The position numbers and the translations under genes are program-made. From positions 1 to 64,000 of the forward strand of contig NZ_JHXL01000006.1 in assembly GCF_000687735.1 (NCBI RefSeq): 64,000 bases of DNA, read 5' to 3'. The DNA comes from Acholeplasma equifetale ATCC 29724 (GTDB lineage: Bacteria; Bacillota_I; Bacilli_A; Acholeplasmatales; Acholeplasmataceae). Each line of letters starts with the position of its first letter. Positions within the stretch are counted from its first letter, which is position 1. This document shows, piece by piece, positions 45,595 through 55,295 of this stretch. The notes beneath the pieces were generated by a model. That model was given only the letters and a program-made list of their open reading frames with translations. It was not told the DNA's origin and made no database searches.

Positions 45595-46429
45595 AAGACA
45601 GTGCTCCTAATGCTTTACTTCTTACATCATTTAATAATATGTGCATGACACGATCGTAATCAACAAATCCACCTTTTTCAAGTGCACCTCTTTTTTTACC
45701 AATCGCATCATAAATTTCTTCTAAAGATAAATTATCAATGTTTTCAATACTATATTTTTCTACTAATCGCTCTTTATAGTGCTTTACTAAATAACTAATT
45801 AAATAGTTACATACTTCGTGAAGTGGTAATGTTTCATCTTTAATCGCACCAGTTACAGCTAAATTTAACCCTACTTCAGGATCATCAAATTTAGGCCATA
45901 AAACACCTGGTGTATCAAGTAACTCAAAATCATCTTTAATTTTAATCCATTGTTGAGATTTTGTAACACCTGGTTTATTTCCAACTACTGCAACTTTCTT
46001 ATTTGCAAGTTTATTAATTAATGTTGATTTACCAACATTAGGTATCCCAACAATCATCGCACGAATCGAACCAAACTTAGCACCTTTAGCTTCCATTTTT
46101 TGGATTTTTTCACTTAATATTTCTTTTGTACGAGTATAAATACGATTAATATTAAAACCTGTTTCACTACTTATTTCTAATGTATAAAACCCTAAATTTT
46201 CATAGTATTTTATCCATTGATTCAAACTTTTTCTATCTGTTAAATCCATTTTATTGAACAATAAAAGCGTTGGTTTTTCACCAACGAGCTTTAATATTTC
46301 TGGATTCATTGAACTATAAGGTATACGGGCATCAACTAAAATTATCATAATATCAATAAGTTTAAGTCTTTCTTTCATTTCACGAAAAGACTTAAACATA
46401 TGCCCTGGAAACCATTGTACTTGTTTCAA
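45569..46429 (-). CDS. rbgA: Ribosome biogenesis GTPase RbgA (YlqF)
   Basis: Encodes 286 residues from TTG at 46429 (KQVQWFPGHMFKSFREM, typical N-terminus). It is a circularly permuted GTPase: G4 NKMDLTD precedes G1 GIPNVGKSTLIN and G3 DTPGVLWP. It helps final 50S assembly, including L16 incorporation. The start lies directly after the ftsK stop (TAATTG), so translation is likely re-initiated. The SD is weak. Confidence 0.92.
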   Translation of the reverse strand: MKQVQWFPGHMFKSFREMKERLKLIDIMIILVDARIPYSSMNPEILKLVGEKPTLLLFNKMDLTDRKSLNQWIKYYENLGFYTLEISSETGFNINRIYTRTKEILSEKIQKMEAKGAKFGSIRAMIVGIPNVGKSTLINKLANKKVAVVGNKPGVTKSQQWIKIKDDFELLDTPGVLWPKFDDPEVGLNLAVTGAIKDETLPLHEVCNYLISYLVKHYKERLVEKYSIENIDNLSLEEIYDAIGKKRGALEKGGFVDYDRVMHILLNDVRSKALGALSFDNEKLNI

Positions 46430-48550
46430 TTAAATCAAGCCTGCTTTCTTAAGTATCTCAGTTAATTCATCCATAGTTACCAATACTTCTCTAGCCTTGG
46501 TACCTTGTTGAGGTGATACAATACCTAACTCTTCTAAATGAGTCACATTTTTTTGAGCTCTATTAAATCCAACTTCAAAGTTTTTTGTAATATTGTTAAT
46601 TGAACATTGATTTTCTTCAACAACAAATCGAGCAATATCAACAAAGATTTCATCATATTCTCGTTCTTTAGCTTCAAACTTAACTTTTAATTCGTCATGT
46701 TTAATTTTATATTCAGGTTCTCTTTGTTGTTTGATAAAATCAATTACACTATCAATTTCATCATTTGAAATATACGCACCTTGAAGACGAACCGGACGTT
46801 CTGCTTCTTTTAATAACATATCGCCTCGACCTAATAATTGTTCAGCGCCTGCACCATCTAAAATTGTTGTTGAGTCTGTAAATGATGCTACTCTAAACGC
46901 AATACGTGTTGGAATGTTTGATTTAATCGTACCACGAATAACATCAACTGTTGGACGTTGGGTTGCAACTAAAAGATGGATACCTGCTGCACGTGCCTTT
47001 TGTGTAATACGTTGAATTGCATCTTCCACATCGTGTGCAGCAACCATCATAAGGTCAGCTAATTCATCAATTACAATCACAATATAAGGCATTTTTTCTT
47101 CTTGGATTAAACCTCGGCGAATATTTTCATTATATGATGTAATATTTCTACTTCGAGTGTCAGCAAATTTACGATATCTTTCTTCCATTTGATCAACAAC
47201 CCAATTAAGAGCTGTTGCAGCCATTTTTGGATCTGTAATTACAGGAGTTAATAAATGTGGCAAATCATTATAGGGGGTTAATTCAACCATTTTAGGGTCA
47301 ATTAATACCAACTTTAAATCCTCAGGTTTATTCTTTAATAATAAAGAAACTAAAATCGTATTAACACACACACTTTTACCAGAACTTGTCGCACCAGCAA
47401 TCAATCCATGTGGCATTTTAGCAATGTCGACATAAATGTTTGTACCATCAATGTCCATACCCAAGGCTACCTTTAACGGATTTTCATGGTCTTCTAAAAA
47501 TTCTTTTGTATCAACAACATTACCAAATGAAACAATTTCAGCTTCATCGTTTGGTACTTCAATACCTACATAAGGTTTTCCTGGAATTGGTGCTTCAATA
47601 CGTAGTGATTTAGCAGATAAATTCATCATGATATTATCTTGTATAGCGGTAATTCTTTTAACTGGAACACCTGGCTCTAAAGATATTTCATGTCGTGTAA
47701 CAGTTGGACCCTTTTTACTATGTGCTACTTCACCTTCAACGGCATGATCAATTAATGTTTGATTAATAATTTGAACTTGACGTTTTAACCATTCTGGTTG
47801 TTCATCAAGATTACGATTGGTTTTTCTTAATAAAGAAATTGGTGGTAATTGATAATCACGATTTCGACTAAAAGTATGAGATTGTGTATACTCTCGTACT
47901 TTTGGTTTTTCTTCGTATTTATATTCTTCTTCAATTGAATGATTCTCTTTATCAATGATATTTTCAAATCCAAATTTTGTTTTTACTGTTGGTCTTTGGT
48001 GTGTTTCAATCGTTAAATCATCTTGATATTCTATATCCATTTCTGCATTACGCGCTCGCATCCAAGGTGGTAAATTTGTTTCACTTGATTCGATATCTTG
48101 TTTCAAGGATTCCAATGGTTTTTCATGTGCTTGGTTTGTATGCTCATAAAAACGAGATGGTTTTTCTTCAAACTTTTTAGGTTCTTCAATGACCTTTTCT
48201 TCTTTTTCTTGATTCTTATACGAATCAACACCAAAAACTTGTTTACGCGTTTCTTTATTAATGACGCTTGATTTAAATTCATAATATTTTGAGCCGTGTT
48301 CTTGTTTGGCTTTTTCATCATCTAATATTGGTTTATCACGAAATGCGTCATATTTTTTTACTTTATCTCCAATTACACGAACAACAAATGGTACAGAGAT
48401 TTCATCTTTAACATCGGCACCAAATAAAGGAGAAACAAATCTCTCTTTAACGTATTTATGTGACTCTCTTAAACCCTCAATCTTCGGAATTTGAGGTATT
48501 ACAAATTGGTCGTCATAAAATGTATTTGTTTTTTGTTTTTGTTTTTTCAT
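46430..48550 (-). CDS. Soluble FtsK/SftA-type DNA translocase
   Basis: Encodes 706 residues. The first 250 are hydrophilic and disordered, with RFVSPLFGADVKDE near 37-50, resembling the SPI/F-G motif of SftA. No membrane helix is present, unlike FtsK or SpoIIIE. The motor has Walker A GATSSGKSVCVN, Walker B VIDELADLMMV, QRPTVDVI and GRGDMLL. A C-terminal gamma winged helix (NFEVGFNRAQKNVTHLEELG) should read polar DNA sequences. It clears DNA from the division site. Its start overlaps the stop of a membrane-anchored protein gene by 4 nt. Confidence 0.88.
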   Translation of the reverse strand: MKKQKQKTNTFYDDQFVIPQIPKIEGLRESHKYVKERFVSPLFGADVKDEISVPFVVRVIGDKVKKYDAFRDKPILDDEKAKQEHGSKYYEFKSSVINKETRKQVFGVDSYKNQEKEEKVIEEPKKFEEKPSRFYEHTNQAHEKPLESLKQDIESSETNLPPWMRARNAEMDIEYQDDLTIETHQRPTVKTKFGFENIIDKENHSIEEEYKYEEKPKVREYTQSHTFSRNRDYQLPPISLLRKTNRNLDEQPEWLKRQVQIINQTLIDHAVEGEVAHSKKGPTVTRHEISLEPGVPVKRITAIQDNIMMNLSAKSLRIEAPIPGKPYVGIEVPNDEAEIVSFGNVVDTKEFLEDHENPLKVALGMDIDGTNIYVDIAKMPHGLIAGATSSGKSVCVNTILVSLLLKNKPEDLKLVLIDPKMVELTPYNDLPHLLTPVITDPKMAATALNWVVDQMEERYRKFADTRSRNITSYNENIRRGLIQEEKMPYIVIVIDELADLMMVAAHDVEDAIQRITQKARAAGIHLLVATQRPTVDVIRGTIKSNIPTRIAFRVASFTDSTTILDGAGAEQLLGRGDMLLKEAERPVRLQGAYISNDEIDSVIDFIKQQREPEYKIKHDELKVKFEAKEREYDEIFVDIARFVVEENQCSINNITKNFEVGFNRAQKNVTHLEELGIVSPQQGTKAREVLVTMDELTEILKKAGLI

Positions 48551-49317
48551 GACTTATCCTCCTTTAATTCAGATTCAATCTCATTATATAAATCTTCAAT
48601 ACCACTATCAATTTCAACATCTTGATTAAATACTTTTTTAGAATAAACTTTATAAGTTTCTTCACCAGTTAAAGATATAACAACTAATCCTAACTTTTCT
48701 AAAATAATTCCCATTACATTATTAACTATTAATCTTCTAAACCAATAAACAGGATTTACCACATTTAAAACCATCATCGTGTTTTTATACCATTTTGTCA
48801 ACTTATATTGGTTAGCCTTTTTAACAATTAAATTATTATCAATTTTTAATTTAGCATCATTCAATGTCATAATACGACGTAAAGTCATACCTTTAAACAT
48901 TTTTAAAATTGGTTTTTCTAACAATTCATCAAATCGCTTAGAAACATAACTTAATAATAAAATTGCTTCATCGATAGTTAACTCTAAGTATGGGTATTTA
49001 CTGTTTGGATAAAATTTTTGTGCTATATCTTTACTTAAATCTAAACTTACATTTAGTAAATGTCTTCCAAATCCAACTTCATCTCTTAATTTTTTATTTT
49101 TAAACTGTGTGTGAGCATCATCAATCAACCATTCAATCTCTTTTTGATCAATATCAGCTTCATCAACTTTTTTAATCTTTTTACTTTTATTAAGTGATGC
49201 TATAACAGCCACTAAATACCATAAAGCTAAAATGATAAAACCAAAGATTACACCTGAAAAGAATGTAATAATTCCTGATATATCAATTGTTAAAGATCCA
49301 ATAGTAATTTCCATCAT
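48547..49317 (-). CDS. Membrane-anchored protein of unknown function, upstream of ftsK
   Basis: Encodes about 256 residues from ATG at 49317 (or 49314); upstream in-frame sequence overlaps the promoters. One N-terminal membrane helix (about 14-38) is followed by a helical cytoplasmic domain with conserved-looking stretches ELTIDEAILLLSYVSKRFDE and VVNPVYWFRRLIVNNVMGII. The end is acidic. I do not recognise the family. The 4-nt overlap with the soluble ftsK gene suggests a shared role, possibly as membrane tether. Confidence 0.65.
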   Translation of the reverse strand: MMEITIGSLTIDISGIITFFSGVIFGFIILALWYLVAVIASLNKSKKIKKVDEADIDQKEIEWLIDDAHTQFKNKKLRDEVGFGRHLLNVSLDLSKDIAQKFYPNSKYPYLELTIDEAILLLSYVSKRFDELLEKPILKMFKGMTLRRIMTLNDAKLKIDNNLIVKKANQYKLTKWYKNTMMVLNVVNPVYWFRRLIVNNVMGIILEKLGLVVISLTGEETYKVYSKKVFNQDVEIDSGIEDLYNEIESELKEDKS

Positions 49318-49342
49318 ATACGTAAAATCAATCCTTTTACAT

Positions 49343-49360
49343 ATTATACTATATATTATA
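49343..49360 (-). promoter_or_regulatory. Tandem -10 elements before the ftsK operon
   Basis: Two TATAAT copies on the minus strand (49343-49348 and 49355-49360), 26 and 38 nt before the start. Clear -35 elements are lacking. Confidence 0.5.
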
Positions 49361-49382
49361 CATGATATTAATTTTGAAAAAC

Positions 49383-49411
49383 TTGTCCTTTCATATAAAA
49401 TATGAGATAAT
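49383..49411 (+). promoter_or_regulatory. Promoter of the HAD phosphatase gene
   Basis: TTGTCC (49383-49388), 17-nt spacer, GATAAT (49406-49411), with TG-A just before it (extended -10). Confidence 0.65.
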
Positions 49412-49443
49412 GGCGAATGAATGTATGATAAAGGGGTATCGTT

Positions 49444-50265
49444 ATGGCACAATATTTGATTTTTGTAGATTTAGATGGAACACTGTTAGATGCTTCATCT
49501 AAAATCTCTGAATTTACTAAAAACACTTTACATAAAATTGAATCATTAGGGCATAAAGTTGTTATTTCAACCGGTAGACCTTATCATTCATGTAAAGATT
49601 ATTACGAAGAAATTAATCCTAATAATCCACTTATTATCGATAACGGTGGTACAATTCGAATACCTAGCGATAATGGTCATAAAATTATAGTTGATGGTAT
49701 ACCTTCAAAATTAAATCATGAATTATTTAAATTTAGTCAACCTTATTTAGTATCTGCTTTTTACTCATATAAAGATTATGTTTTTTCTTATCAATATTTA
49801 GAACGTTTACATAAAATTTTCTTAGGTAGTGAAAAACTTGATCCAAATAAATTAATACATTGCAACTTCTTAGATTATGATAACGAACCTGCGGGTTTAA
49901 TTTATCTTATTGAAAACCAATTTATCGATCAATTTGAAAAATTCTTAAAAGATCATCGTAATGAACTTAGATACTTTTTTTGGGGTAAAGATCAAAAACA
50001 CGCAGTTTATGAAATCGCAAACGCTTCAACAACAAAACTTTCTGGCGTCAAATACGTTAAACAACTACTAAATTTCCCAAAAGAAAATATTATAGCATTT
50101 GGTGATAGTTTTAATGATATTGAAATGATTTCTGGAGTCCATCATGGGGTTGCAATGAAAAATGGTTGTGATGAAGTGAAAAGTGTTGCAAAAGATATTA
50201 CTGAATTTACAAATGAAGAAGACGGCGTTGCAAAATATTTATTAAAATACTTAAATCTAAAATAA
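49444..50265 (+). CDS. Cof-type HAD family phosphatase
   Basis: Encodes 273 residues, normal for the Cof/YwpJ group. Motif I FVDLDGTLLDASS with the two catalytic aspartates, motif II STGRPYHS, and motif IV AFGDSFNDIEMI are intact, with a C2 cap between. It probably removes phosphate from sugar phosphates or flavin-type substrates; specificity is not readable. Monocistronic, with AAAGGGG upstream and a bidirectional terminator shared with recX. Confidence 0.9.
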   Translation: MAQYLIFVDLDGTLLDASSKISEFTKNTLHKIESLGHKVVISTGRPYHSCKDYYEEINPNNPLIIDNGGTIRIPSDNGHKIIVDGIPSKLNHELFKFSQPYLVSAFYSYKDYVFSYQYLERLHKIFLGSEKLDPNKLIHCNFLDYDNEPAGLIYLIENQFIDQFEKFLKDHRNELRYFFWGKDQKHAVYEIANASTTKLSGVKYVKQLLNFPKENIIAFGDSFNDIEMISGVHHGVAMKNGCDEVKSVAKDITEFTNEEDGVAKYLLKYLNLK

Positions 50266-50287
50266 AAGCACCATTTGGTGCTTTTTT
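50264..50287. terminator. Bidirectional terminator, HAD gene and recX
   Basis: AAAAGCACC (50264-50272) pairs with GGTGCTTTT (50277-50285) around ATTT, with runs of A and T on either side. Confidence 0.92.
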
Positions 50288-50855
50288 ATTCTTCTATCTT
50301 TAAAATGGATTGAACTAAAGTTTCATTAAAACCTTTTGAAATTAAATTTCTATATAATTTCTCATTTTTTTTATGACCTTGTTCTTTTTTATATTGAGTT
50401 AATAATTTTGTATATATTTTATTAAGTGCTTTTGTTTCATCGTATGAATCAATGATTTCATCAATAAGTATTTCATCAAATTGATAATACATTAATTTCT
50501 CTTTGAGTTGAAGTTTTGAATAATTTTTATTTTTCAAACTACGAATTAATGCATCATCATTGATATATTTTTCTCTTTTTAATCTTTTAATGATTACATC
50601 AATATCATCAATGCCTAAATCATAAAGATATGATTTAATTTGATTTTCTGATTTACCAAATGATGCAAATCGAATTACTTTTTTATAAATCTCTTCAAGT
50701 TTTTTTTCAGTTTCAATTACATCAAAATCATTAAACTCTTTTCCTTTGATTAAATGATACTTAACAATGATATCTTCACTAACAATGATTTTACTGTCAT
50801 CTTCAAAAGTAACTTTATATTGATTTTTATATTTTTCAATACTTTTAATAATCAT
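50286..50855 (-). CDS. recX: Regulatory protein RecX
   Basis: Encodes 189 residues made of tandem three-helix repeats, typical of RecX: FGKSENQIKSYLYDLGID, INDDALIRSLKNKNYSKLQL, and LYRNLISKGFNETLVQSIL. It modulates RecA filaments. The start overlaps the YitT gene by 4 nt; RecA is not in this window. Sequence is divergent but the repeat pattern is clear. Confidence 0.8.
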   Translation of the reverse strand: MIIKSIEKYKNQYKVTFEDDSKIIVSEDIIVKYHLIKGKEFNDFDVIETEKKLEEIYKKVIRFASFGKSENQIKSYLYDLGIDDIDVIIKRLKREKYINDDALIRSLKNKNYSKLQLKEKLMYYQFDEILIDEIIDSYDETKALNKIYTKLLTQYKKEQGHKKNEKLYRNLISKGFNETLVQSILKIEE

Positions 50856-51727
50856 GTTAACTCATCTCGATGAAATCCTTCACCTAAGACTTCTTTTGTA
50901 TGAAGAATGAGCGTAAACGCCTTAGGATCAACTTCTAATACTAAATCTTTAATATGATAAAGTTCTTGACGTATTACTGTTGTAATAATCATTTCTTTAT
51001 CTTTACCTGTGTATCCACCAACCACTTTGGCTTTTGTTACACCACGTTCTGTACGTCTAAATATTTCATCTTTCACGCGTTCACCGTGATCTGTGATAAT
51101 AAGTATAGCATAAGCACTTCTTCCGAAAATTGCCACTTTTTCAAGTAGAATTGTTGTAATTACAATTGATATAATTGCAAATATTCCAACCTCAAAATTA
51201 AATACCATACCTATTAATACCAATAAACCATCCGTTAAATACATCGCAACTGTAAATGGTACTTTTAAATATTTATTAATCATTTTTTGATAAACATCAA
51301 TACCACCAGTTGTCGCATTATGTCTTAAGACAAGACCCATACCAATACCAATTAGTGCTCCAGATGCTAACGCACTGATTAATAATTGATTGTGTGGAGA
51401 TACCATATCACTATTAATGAACAAATCACTAGGTATTTCTAAAATTTCGAATAAAGTTGTTAACAATGGTGCCAATAATGCTGCATAAAAAGTTCTTATA
51501 AAGAATGTTTTACCAAAAACTAATAAACCAACAATTAACGATACAATATTTAAAATTAAATAAATTGTACCTACACTTAAAGGAATGACAGGTTCTAATA
51601 AAATAGATAGCCCCATCATACCACCTATAACCATTTGTATAGGCTGTAAAAAGAAGTAAAACCCAATATGAAGTAAGAAAACGCCAATTGTAATAAATAG
51701 ATAATCTTTGAAAATATTACTCTTCAT
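50852..51727 (-). CDS. YitT family membrane protein
   Basis: Encodes 291 residues: five or six membrane helices (about 8-200) with the family segments IGGMMGLSILLE and HNATTGGIDVYQKMI. A cytoplasmic DUF2179 domain follows (about 210-290; GRSAYAILIITDHGE, TVIRQELYHIKDLV). Transported substrate unknown. It overlaps prfB by 11 nt and recX by 4 nt. Confidence 0.88.
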   Translation of the reverse strand: MKSNIFKDYLFITIGVFLLHIGFYFFLQPIQMVIGGMMGLSILLEPVIPLSVGTIYLILNIVSLIVGLLVFGKTFFIRTFYAALLAPLLTTLFEILEIPSDLFINSDMVSPHNQLLISALASGALIGIGMGLVLRHNATTGGIDVYQKMINKYLKVPFTVAMYLTDGLLVLIGMVFNFEVGIFAIISIVITTILLEKVAIFGRSAYAILIITDHGERVKDEIFRRTERGVTKAKVVGGYTGKDKEMIITTVIRQELYHIKDLVLEVDPKAFTLILHTKEVLGEGFHRDELT

Positions 51728-52817
51728 GACCCATTCCTTTCAAATATGCATTAATGAATTCATCAATGTAACCATCCATGACTTCATTGACATTTGATGA
51801 TTCATAATCGGTTCTATGATCTTTAACAAGTTGATATGGTTGGAAGACATAAGAACGAATTTGGGAACCCCAACCAATTTCTGATTTTACCCCTTTAATT
51901 TCATTAATTTTAGCACGTTTAGCTTCAAGTTCTAATTGCATTAATTTTGATTTTAAAATGGTCATCGCAGCTTCTTTATTTTTGATTTGACTACGTTCAT
52001 TTTGCATACTAATAACAATGCCTGTTGGGATATGTGTTAAGCGAACAGCACTATATGTCGTATTAACACTTTGTCCACCAGCACCTGATGAGTTAAATGT
52101 ATCAATACGAATATCTTCATCTTTAATTTCTATTTCAATATCATCACTAAATTCTGGTGACACATCACATGAAACAAACGATGTATGTCGGCGCTTATTT
52201 GAGTCAAATGGTGATATACGAACAAGTCTATGAACACCACGTTCAGCTTTTAAATAACCATATGCATATTCACCACTTATTCTTAATGTGACTGATTTAA
52301 CACCAGCTTCTTCACCTGGTAAGTAGTTTAACATTTCAACTTTGAATCCTTTTCTTTGTGCGTATCTTTGATACATACGTAATAACATACCACACCAATC
52401 CATGGACTCAGTACCACCCGCACCAGGGTGAAGTTCTAAAATTGCATTTCGATCATCATATTCTTCATTTAATAATACTTCAATTTCAAAATTTTCAATT
52501 TTTTCTTTTAAATCTTCAATTTCTTCTTCTAAAATTAACCAACTATCTGTTCCTTCTTTTGCTTCTTCAAACCACATTTCAATATCTTGATATTGATTTT
52601 TAAGTGATTTAAAAAAGTTTAGCTGTCTTTTAAGTTGATTTTCTTCTTTTGTAACTGCTTTTGCTTGATTTGGATTGCTCCAAAAATTTGGATTTTGCAT
52701 TAAATCATTTAATTCTGAAATACGTGCTTCCATTTTAGAAACATTCAATGCTTTTTCTAAATCATTGATTGATGTTTCAAACATTTCTAATACTTTATTA
52801 ACTTCGTAGCGTTCCAT
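51717..52817 (-). CDS. prfB: Peptide chain release factor 2, without frameshift site
   Basis: Encodes 366 residues in one uninterrupted frame from ATG at 52817. The GGQ motif (SSGAGGQSVNTTYSAVR) and the RF2-specific SPF tripeptide (LVRISPFDSNKRR) are present. RF2 reads UGA and UAA, so UGA is a stop in this organism. Many bacteria autoregulate prfB by a +1 frameshift at an early UGA; here the equivalent region (LEKALNVSKMEARISELN) has no UGA. It lies 3 nt after secA. Confidence 0.95.
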   Translation of the reverse strand: MERYEVNKVLEMFETSINDLEKALNVSKMEARISELNDLMQNPNFWSNPNQAKAVTKEENQLKRQLNFFKSLKNQYQDIEMWFEEAKEGTDSWLILEEEIEDLKEKIENFEIEVLLNEEYDDRNAILELHPGAGGTESMDWCGMLLRMYQRYAQRKGFKVEMLNYLPGEEAGVKSVTLRISGEYAYGYLKAERGVHRLVRISPFDSNKRRHTSFVSCDVSPEFSDDIEIEIKDEDIRIDTFNSSGAGGQSVNTTYSAVRLTHIPTGIVISMQNERSQIKNKEAAMTILKSKLMQLELEAKRAKINEIKGVKSEIGWGSQIRSYVFQPYQLVKDHRTDYESSNVNEVMDGYIDEFINAYLKGMGHEE

Positions 52818-52820
52818 AAA

Positions 52821-55283
52821 TTACCTTCTCATCCATGGTAATTGATTACGATGAACTTTAACCTTTTTAGGTTTGTTTGGTTTTTGTGAATCACCTTGAT
52901 TTGTTGATGTATTTTTTACAACAGCTTCTCTTTCAACGTTCACTTGAATTCGACCTAAACATGCATAACGAGCAACATCTCTTGAGATGTTATATAGCAT
53001 TTCATCAAATAATCTCTTACCCTCTTTTTGATAAATGATTAGTGGGTTTTGTTGACCATAACTTTGAAGTCTGACACCTTGACGTAATTCTTGCATTGTA
53101 TCAATATGTCTCATCCAATATGTATCAATCACACGTAACATAATCACTTTTAAAAATTCATTATATATTTCAATTGGCACATCATTTTTCTTTGAATGAA
53201 GTGCTTCTTTAGCTTTTTGTTTAACATATTCAACAACACCATTTTCATCTAAAGTTTCAAGATGTTGTTTATCTAATGTACCTTTAGGTAATAAGAATGA
53301 TTCAAAATGTTGAATAATTGAATCATCTTTAATGTTAAATTTACCACGTCCAACAGGTTCAATAAACTCATCAATTTCGCTTTCAACAACTTGATTGATG
53401 AATAACTCAACTTTATCTTCAACAGATTCTGTCGTTAAAACCATGGTTCTTTGTTCATAAATGATTTCTCTTTGTAATCTTAAGACATCATCATACTTTA
53501 AGACAGATTTACGAATTTCAGAGTTAATACCTTCAGAACGTTTTTGAGCGCCTGTAATAATACTTGAAATCATACGTGATGTTACTGGTTGTCCTGTTAC
53601 TTGAGCTTTTTCTAAAGTTCCAATAATTGTTTTAAAACGTTCTCCACCACGTCTAATCATTAACTCATCTTCTGCAGATAAATAGAAACGTGAAAAACCA
53701 GGGTCTCCTTGACGACCGCTTCGACCTCTTAACTGGTTATCAATACGACGTGCTTCGTGCTTTTCAGATCCTAATACAGCTAAGCCACCAAGTTCAGCGA
53801 CACCTTCACCTAATTTGATATCTGTACCACGTCCAGCCATGTTGGTTGCAATTGTAACTGCGTATTTTTGACCAGCTTTTGCAACAATTTCAGCTTCACG
53901 TTCATGATTTTTAGCATTTAATACTTCGTGTTGAATACGACGTTTACGAAGTAACATTGAAATTTCTTCAGATGTTTCTACAGCAATCGTACCTATTAAT
54001 ATTGGTTGACCTAAATTATGACGTCGTTCAACTTCATCAACTAATGCATTAAGTTTTTGTTCTTTTGTTACAAAGAAATAATCAGGTGCATCCTCACGAA
54101 TTACCGGTTTGTTTGTTGGTATTTCAATAACTTGCATATTATAAATTTCAATAAATTCAGGTTCTTCAGTTTTTGCTGTACCTGTCATACCAGATAATTT
54201 TTTATACATTCTAAAGAAATTTTGGTATGTAATTGTTGCAACAGTAACAGTTTCTTTTTTTACTTCTACACCTTCTTTAGCTTCTAAAGCTTGATGTAAT
54301 CCTTCAGAGAATTGACGACCTCTTAAAATACGACCTGTAAATTGGTCAATAATTAAAACTTCACCATCTTGAACTAAATATTCTTTGTCACGATGCATTG
54401 TGTAATTTGCTTTTAAAGCATTGTTAATATGGTGTAATAACGATACATGTTTTAAATCATAAAGATTATCAATGCCAAATAAATTTTCTGCTTTATTAAT
54501 ACCTGATTCGGTGAGTTCAACAGTATTTGATTCAACATCTAATTCATAGTCTTCATCACTTAATGATTTAGCAAAACGATCCGCTTGTTGATAAAGATTT
54601 TGAGTTTGTTTAGCAGGACCAGAAATAATTAATGGTGTTCTTGCTTCATCAATTAAAATAGAGTCAACCTCATCAATGATAGCATATGGATAACCACGTT
54701 GTGCTACCATATCTTGATGATATAAAACCATGTGATCTCTTAAATAATCAAAACCTAATTCAGAGTTCGTTGAATACATAATATCACATGCGTATGCTGC
54801 CTTTTTTTCTTCACGTGTTAAATCTCTTAAGTTTAATCCAACTGTTAATCCTAAGAAGCGGAATAAATCACCAATGATACCTTCTGCTTCGCGTCGTGCA
54901 AGATATTCGTTGACTGTTACAATATGAACACCTTGACCATTTAACGCGTTTAAATAAGCAGGCATAACTGCTGTTAGGGTTTTACCTTCACCTGTTTTCA
55001 TTTCAGCGATATTACCATTATGAATCGCAATACCACCAAGTAATTGTACAAAGAATGGTGTCATCCCAGTAACACGTGTTGATGCCTCACGAACGGTTGC
55101 GAACGCCTCGACTAAAATGTCATCTAAAGTCTCACCATTTTTTAATCTTGTTTTAAAGATTTCTGTTTGAGCTTTTAGTTCTTCATCGCTCAATTTTTGA
55201 TATTGCTCTTTTAATGCTTCAATCTTTAAAGCGATTTTTTTATATTTTTTTAATGCTTTTTTTGTAGAATCAAATAATCCCAT
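52821..55283 (-). CDS. secA: Preprotein translocase ATPase
   Basis: Encodes 820 residues. Walker A MKTGEGKTLTAVM, DEVDSILIDEARTPLIISG, and the second motor segment TNMAGRGTDIKLGEGV with GRSGRQGDPG are intact. It drives export through SecYEG. The C-terminus (KVKVHRNQLPWMRR) lacks the zinc-binding CxCx8CH tail, as in many mollicutes. secA-prfB adjacency is standard for Firmicutes. AGAGGAAG precedes the ATG. Confidence 0.96.
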   Translation of the reverse strand: MGLFDSTKKALKKYKKIALKIEALKEQYQKLSDEELKAQTEIFKTRLKNGETLDDILVEAFATVREASTRVTGMTPFFVQLLGGIAIHNGNIAEMKTGEGKTLTAVMPAYLNALNGQGVHIVTVNEYLARREAEGIIGDLFRFLGLTVGLNLRDLTREEKKAAYACDIMYSTNSELGFDYLRDHMVLYHQDMVAQRGYPYAIIDEVDSILIDEARTPLIISGPAKQTQNLYQQADRFAKSLSDEDYELDVESNTVELTESGINKAENLFGIDNLYDLKHVSLLHHINNALKANYTMHRDKEYLVQDGEVLIIDQFTGRILRGRQFSEGLHQALEAKEGVEVKKETVTVATITYQNFFRMYKKLSGMTGTAKTEEPEFIEIYNMQVIEIPTNKPVIREDAPDYFFVTKEQKLNALVDEVERRHNLGQPILIGTIAVETSEEISMLLRKRRIQHEVLNAKNHEREAEIVAKAGQKYAVTIATNMAGRGTDIKLGEGVAELGGLAVLGSEKHEARRIDNQLRGRSGRQGDPGFSRFYLSAEDELMIRRGGERFKTIIGTLEKAQVTGQPVTSRMISSIITGAQKRSEGINSEIRKSVLKYDDVLRLQREIIYEQRTMVLTTESVEDKVELFINQVVESEIDEFIEPVGRGKFNIKDDSIIQHFESFLLPKGTLDKQHLETLDENGVVEYVKQKAKEALHSKKNDVPIEIYNEFLKVIMLRVIDTYWMRHIDTMQELRQGVRLQSYGQQNPLIIYQKEGKRLFDEMLYNISRDVARYACLGRIQVNVEREAVVKNTSTNQGDSQKPNKPKKVKVHRNQLPWMRR

Positions 55284-55295
55284 AATACACTTCCT

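Noticed and set aside
51717-52817. UGA read as tryptophan, as in mycoplasmas
   Set aside because: UGA ends many frames here (ATGA overlaps, thrS, the TrhP1-like gene), Trp is TGG throughout, and RF2 is present.
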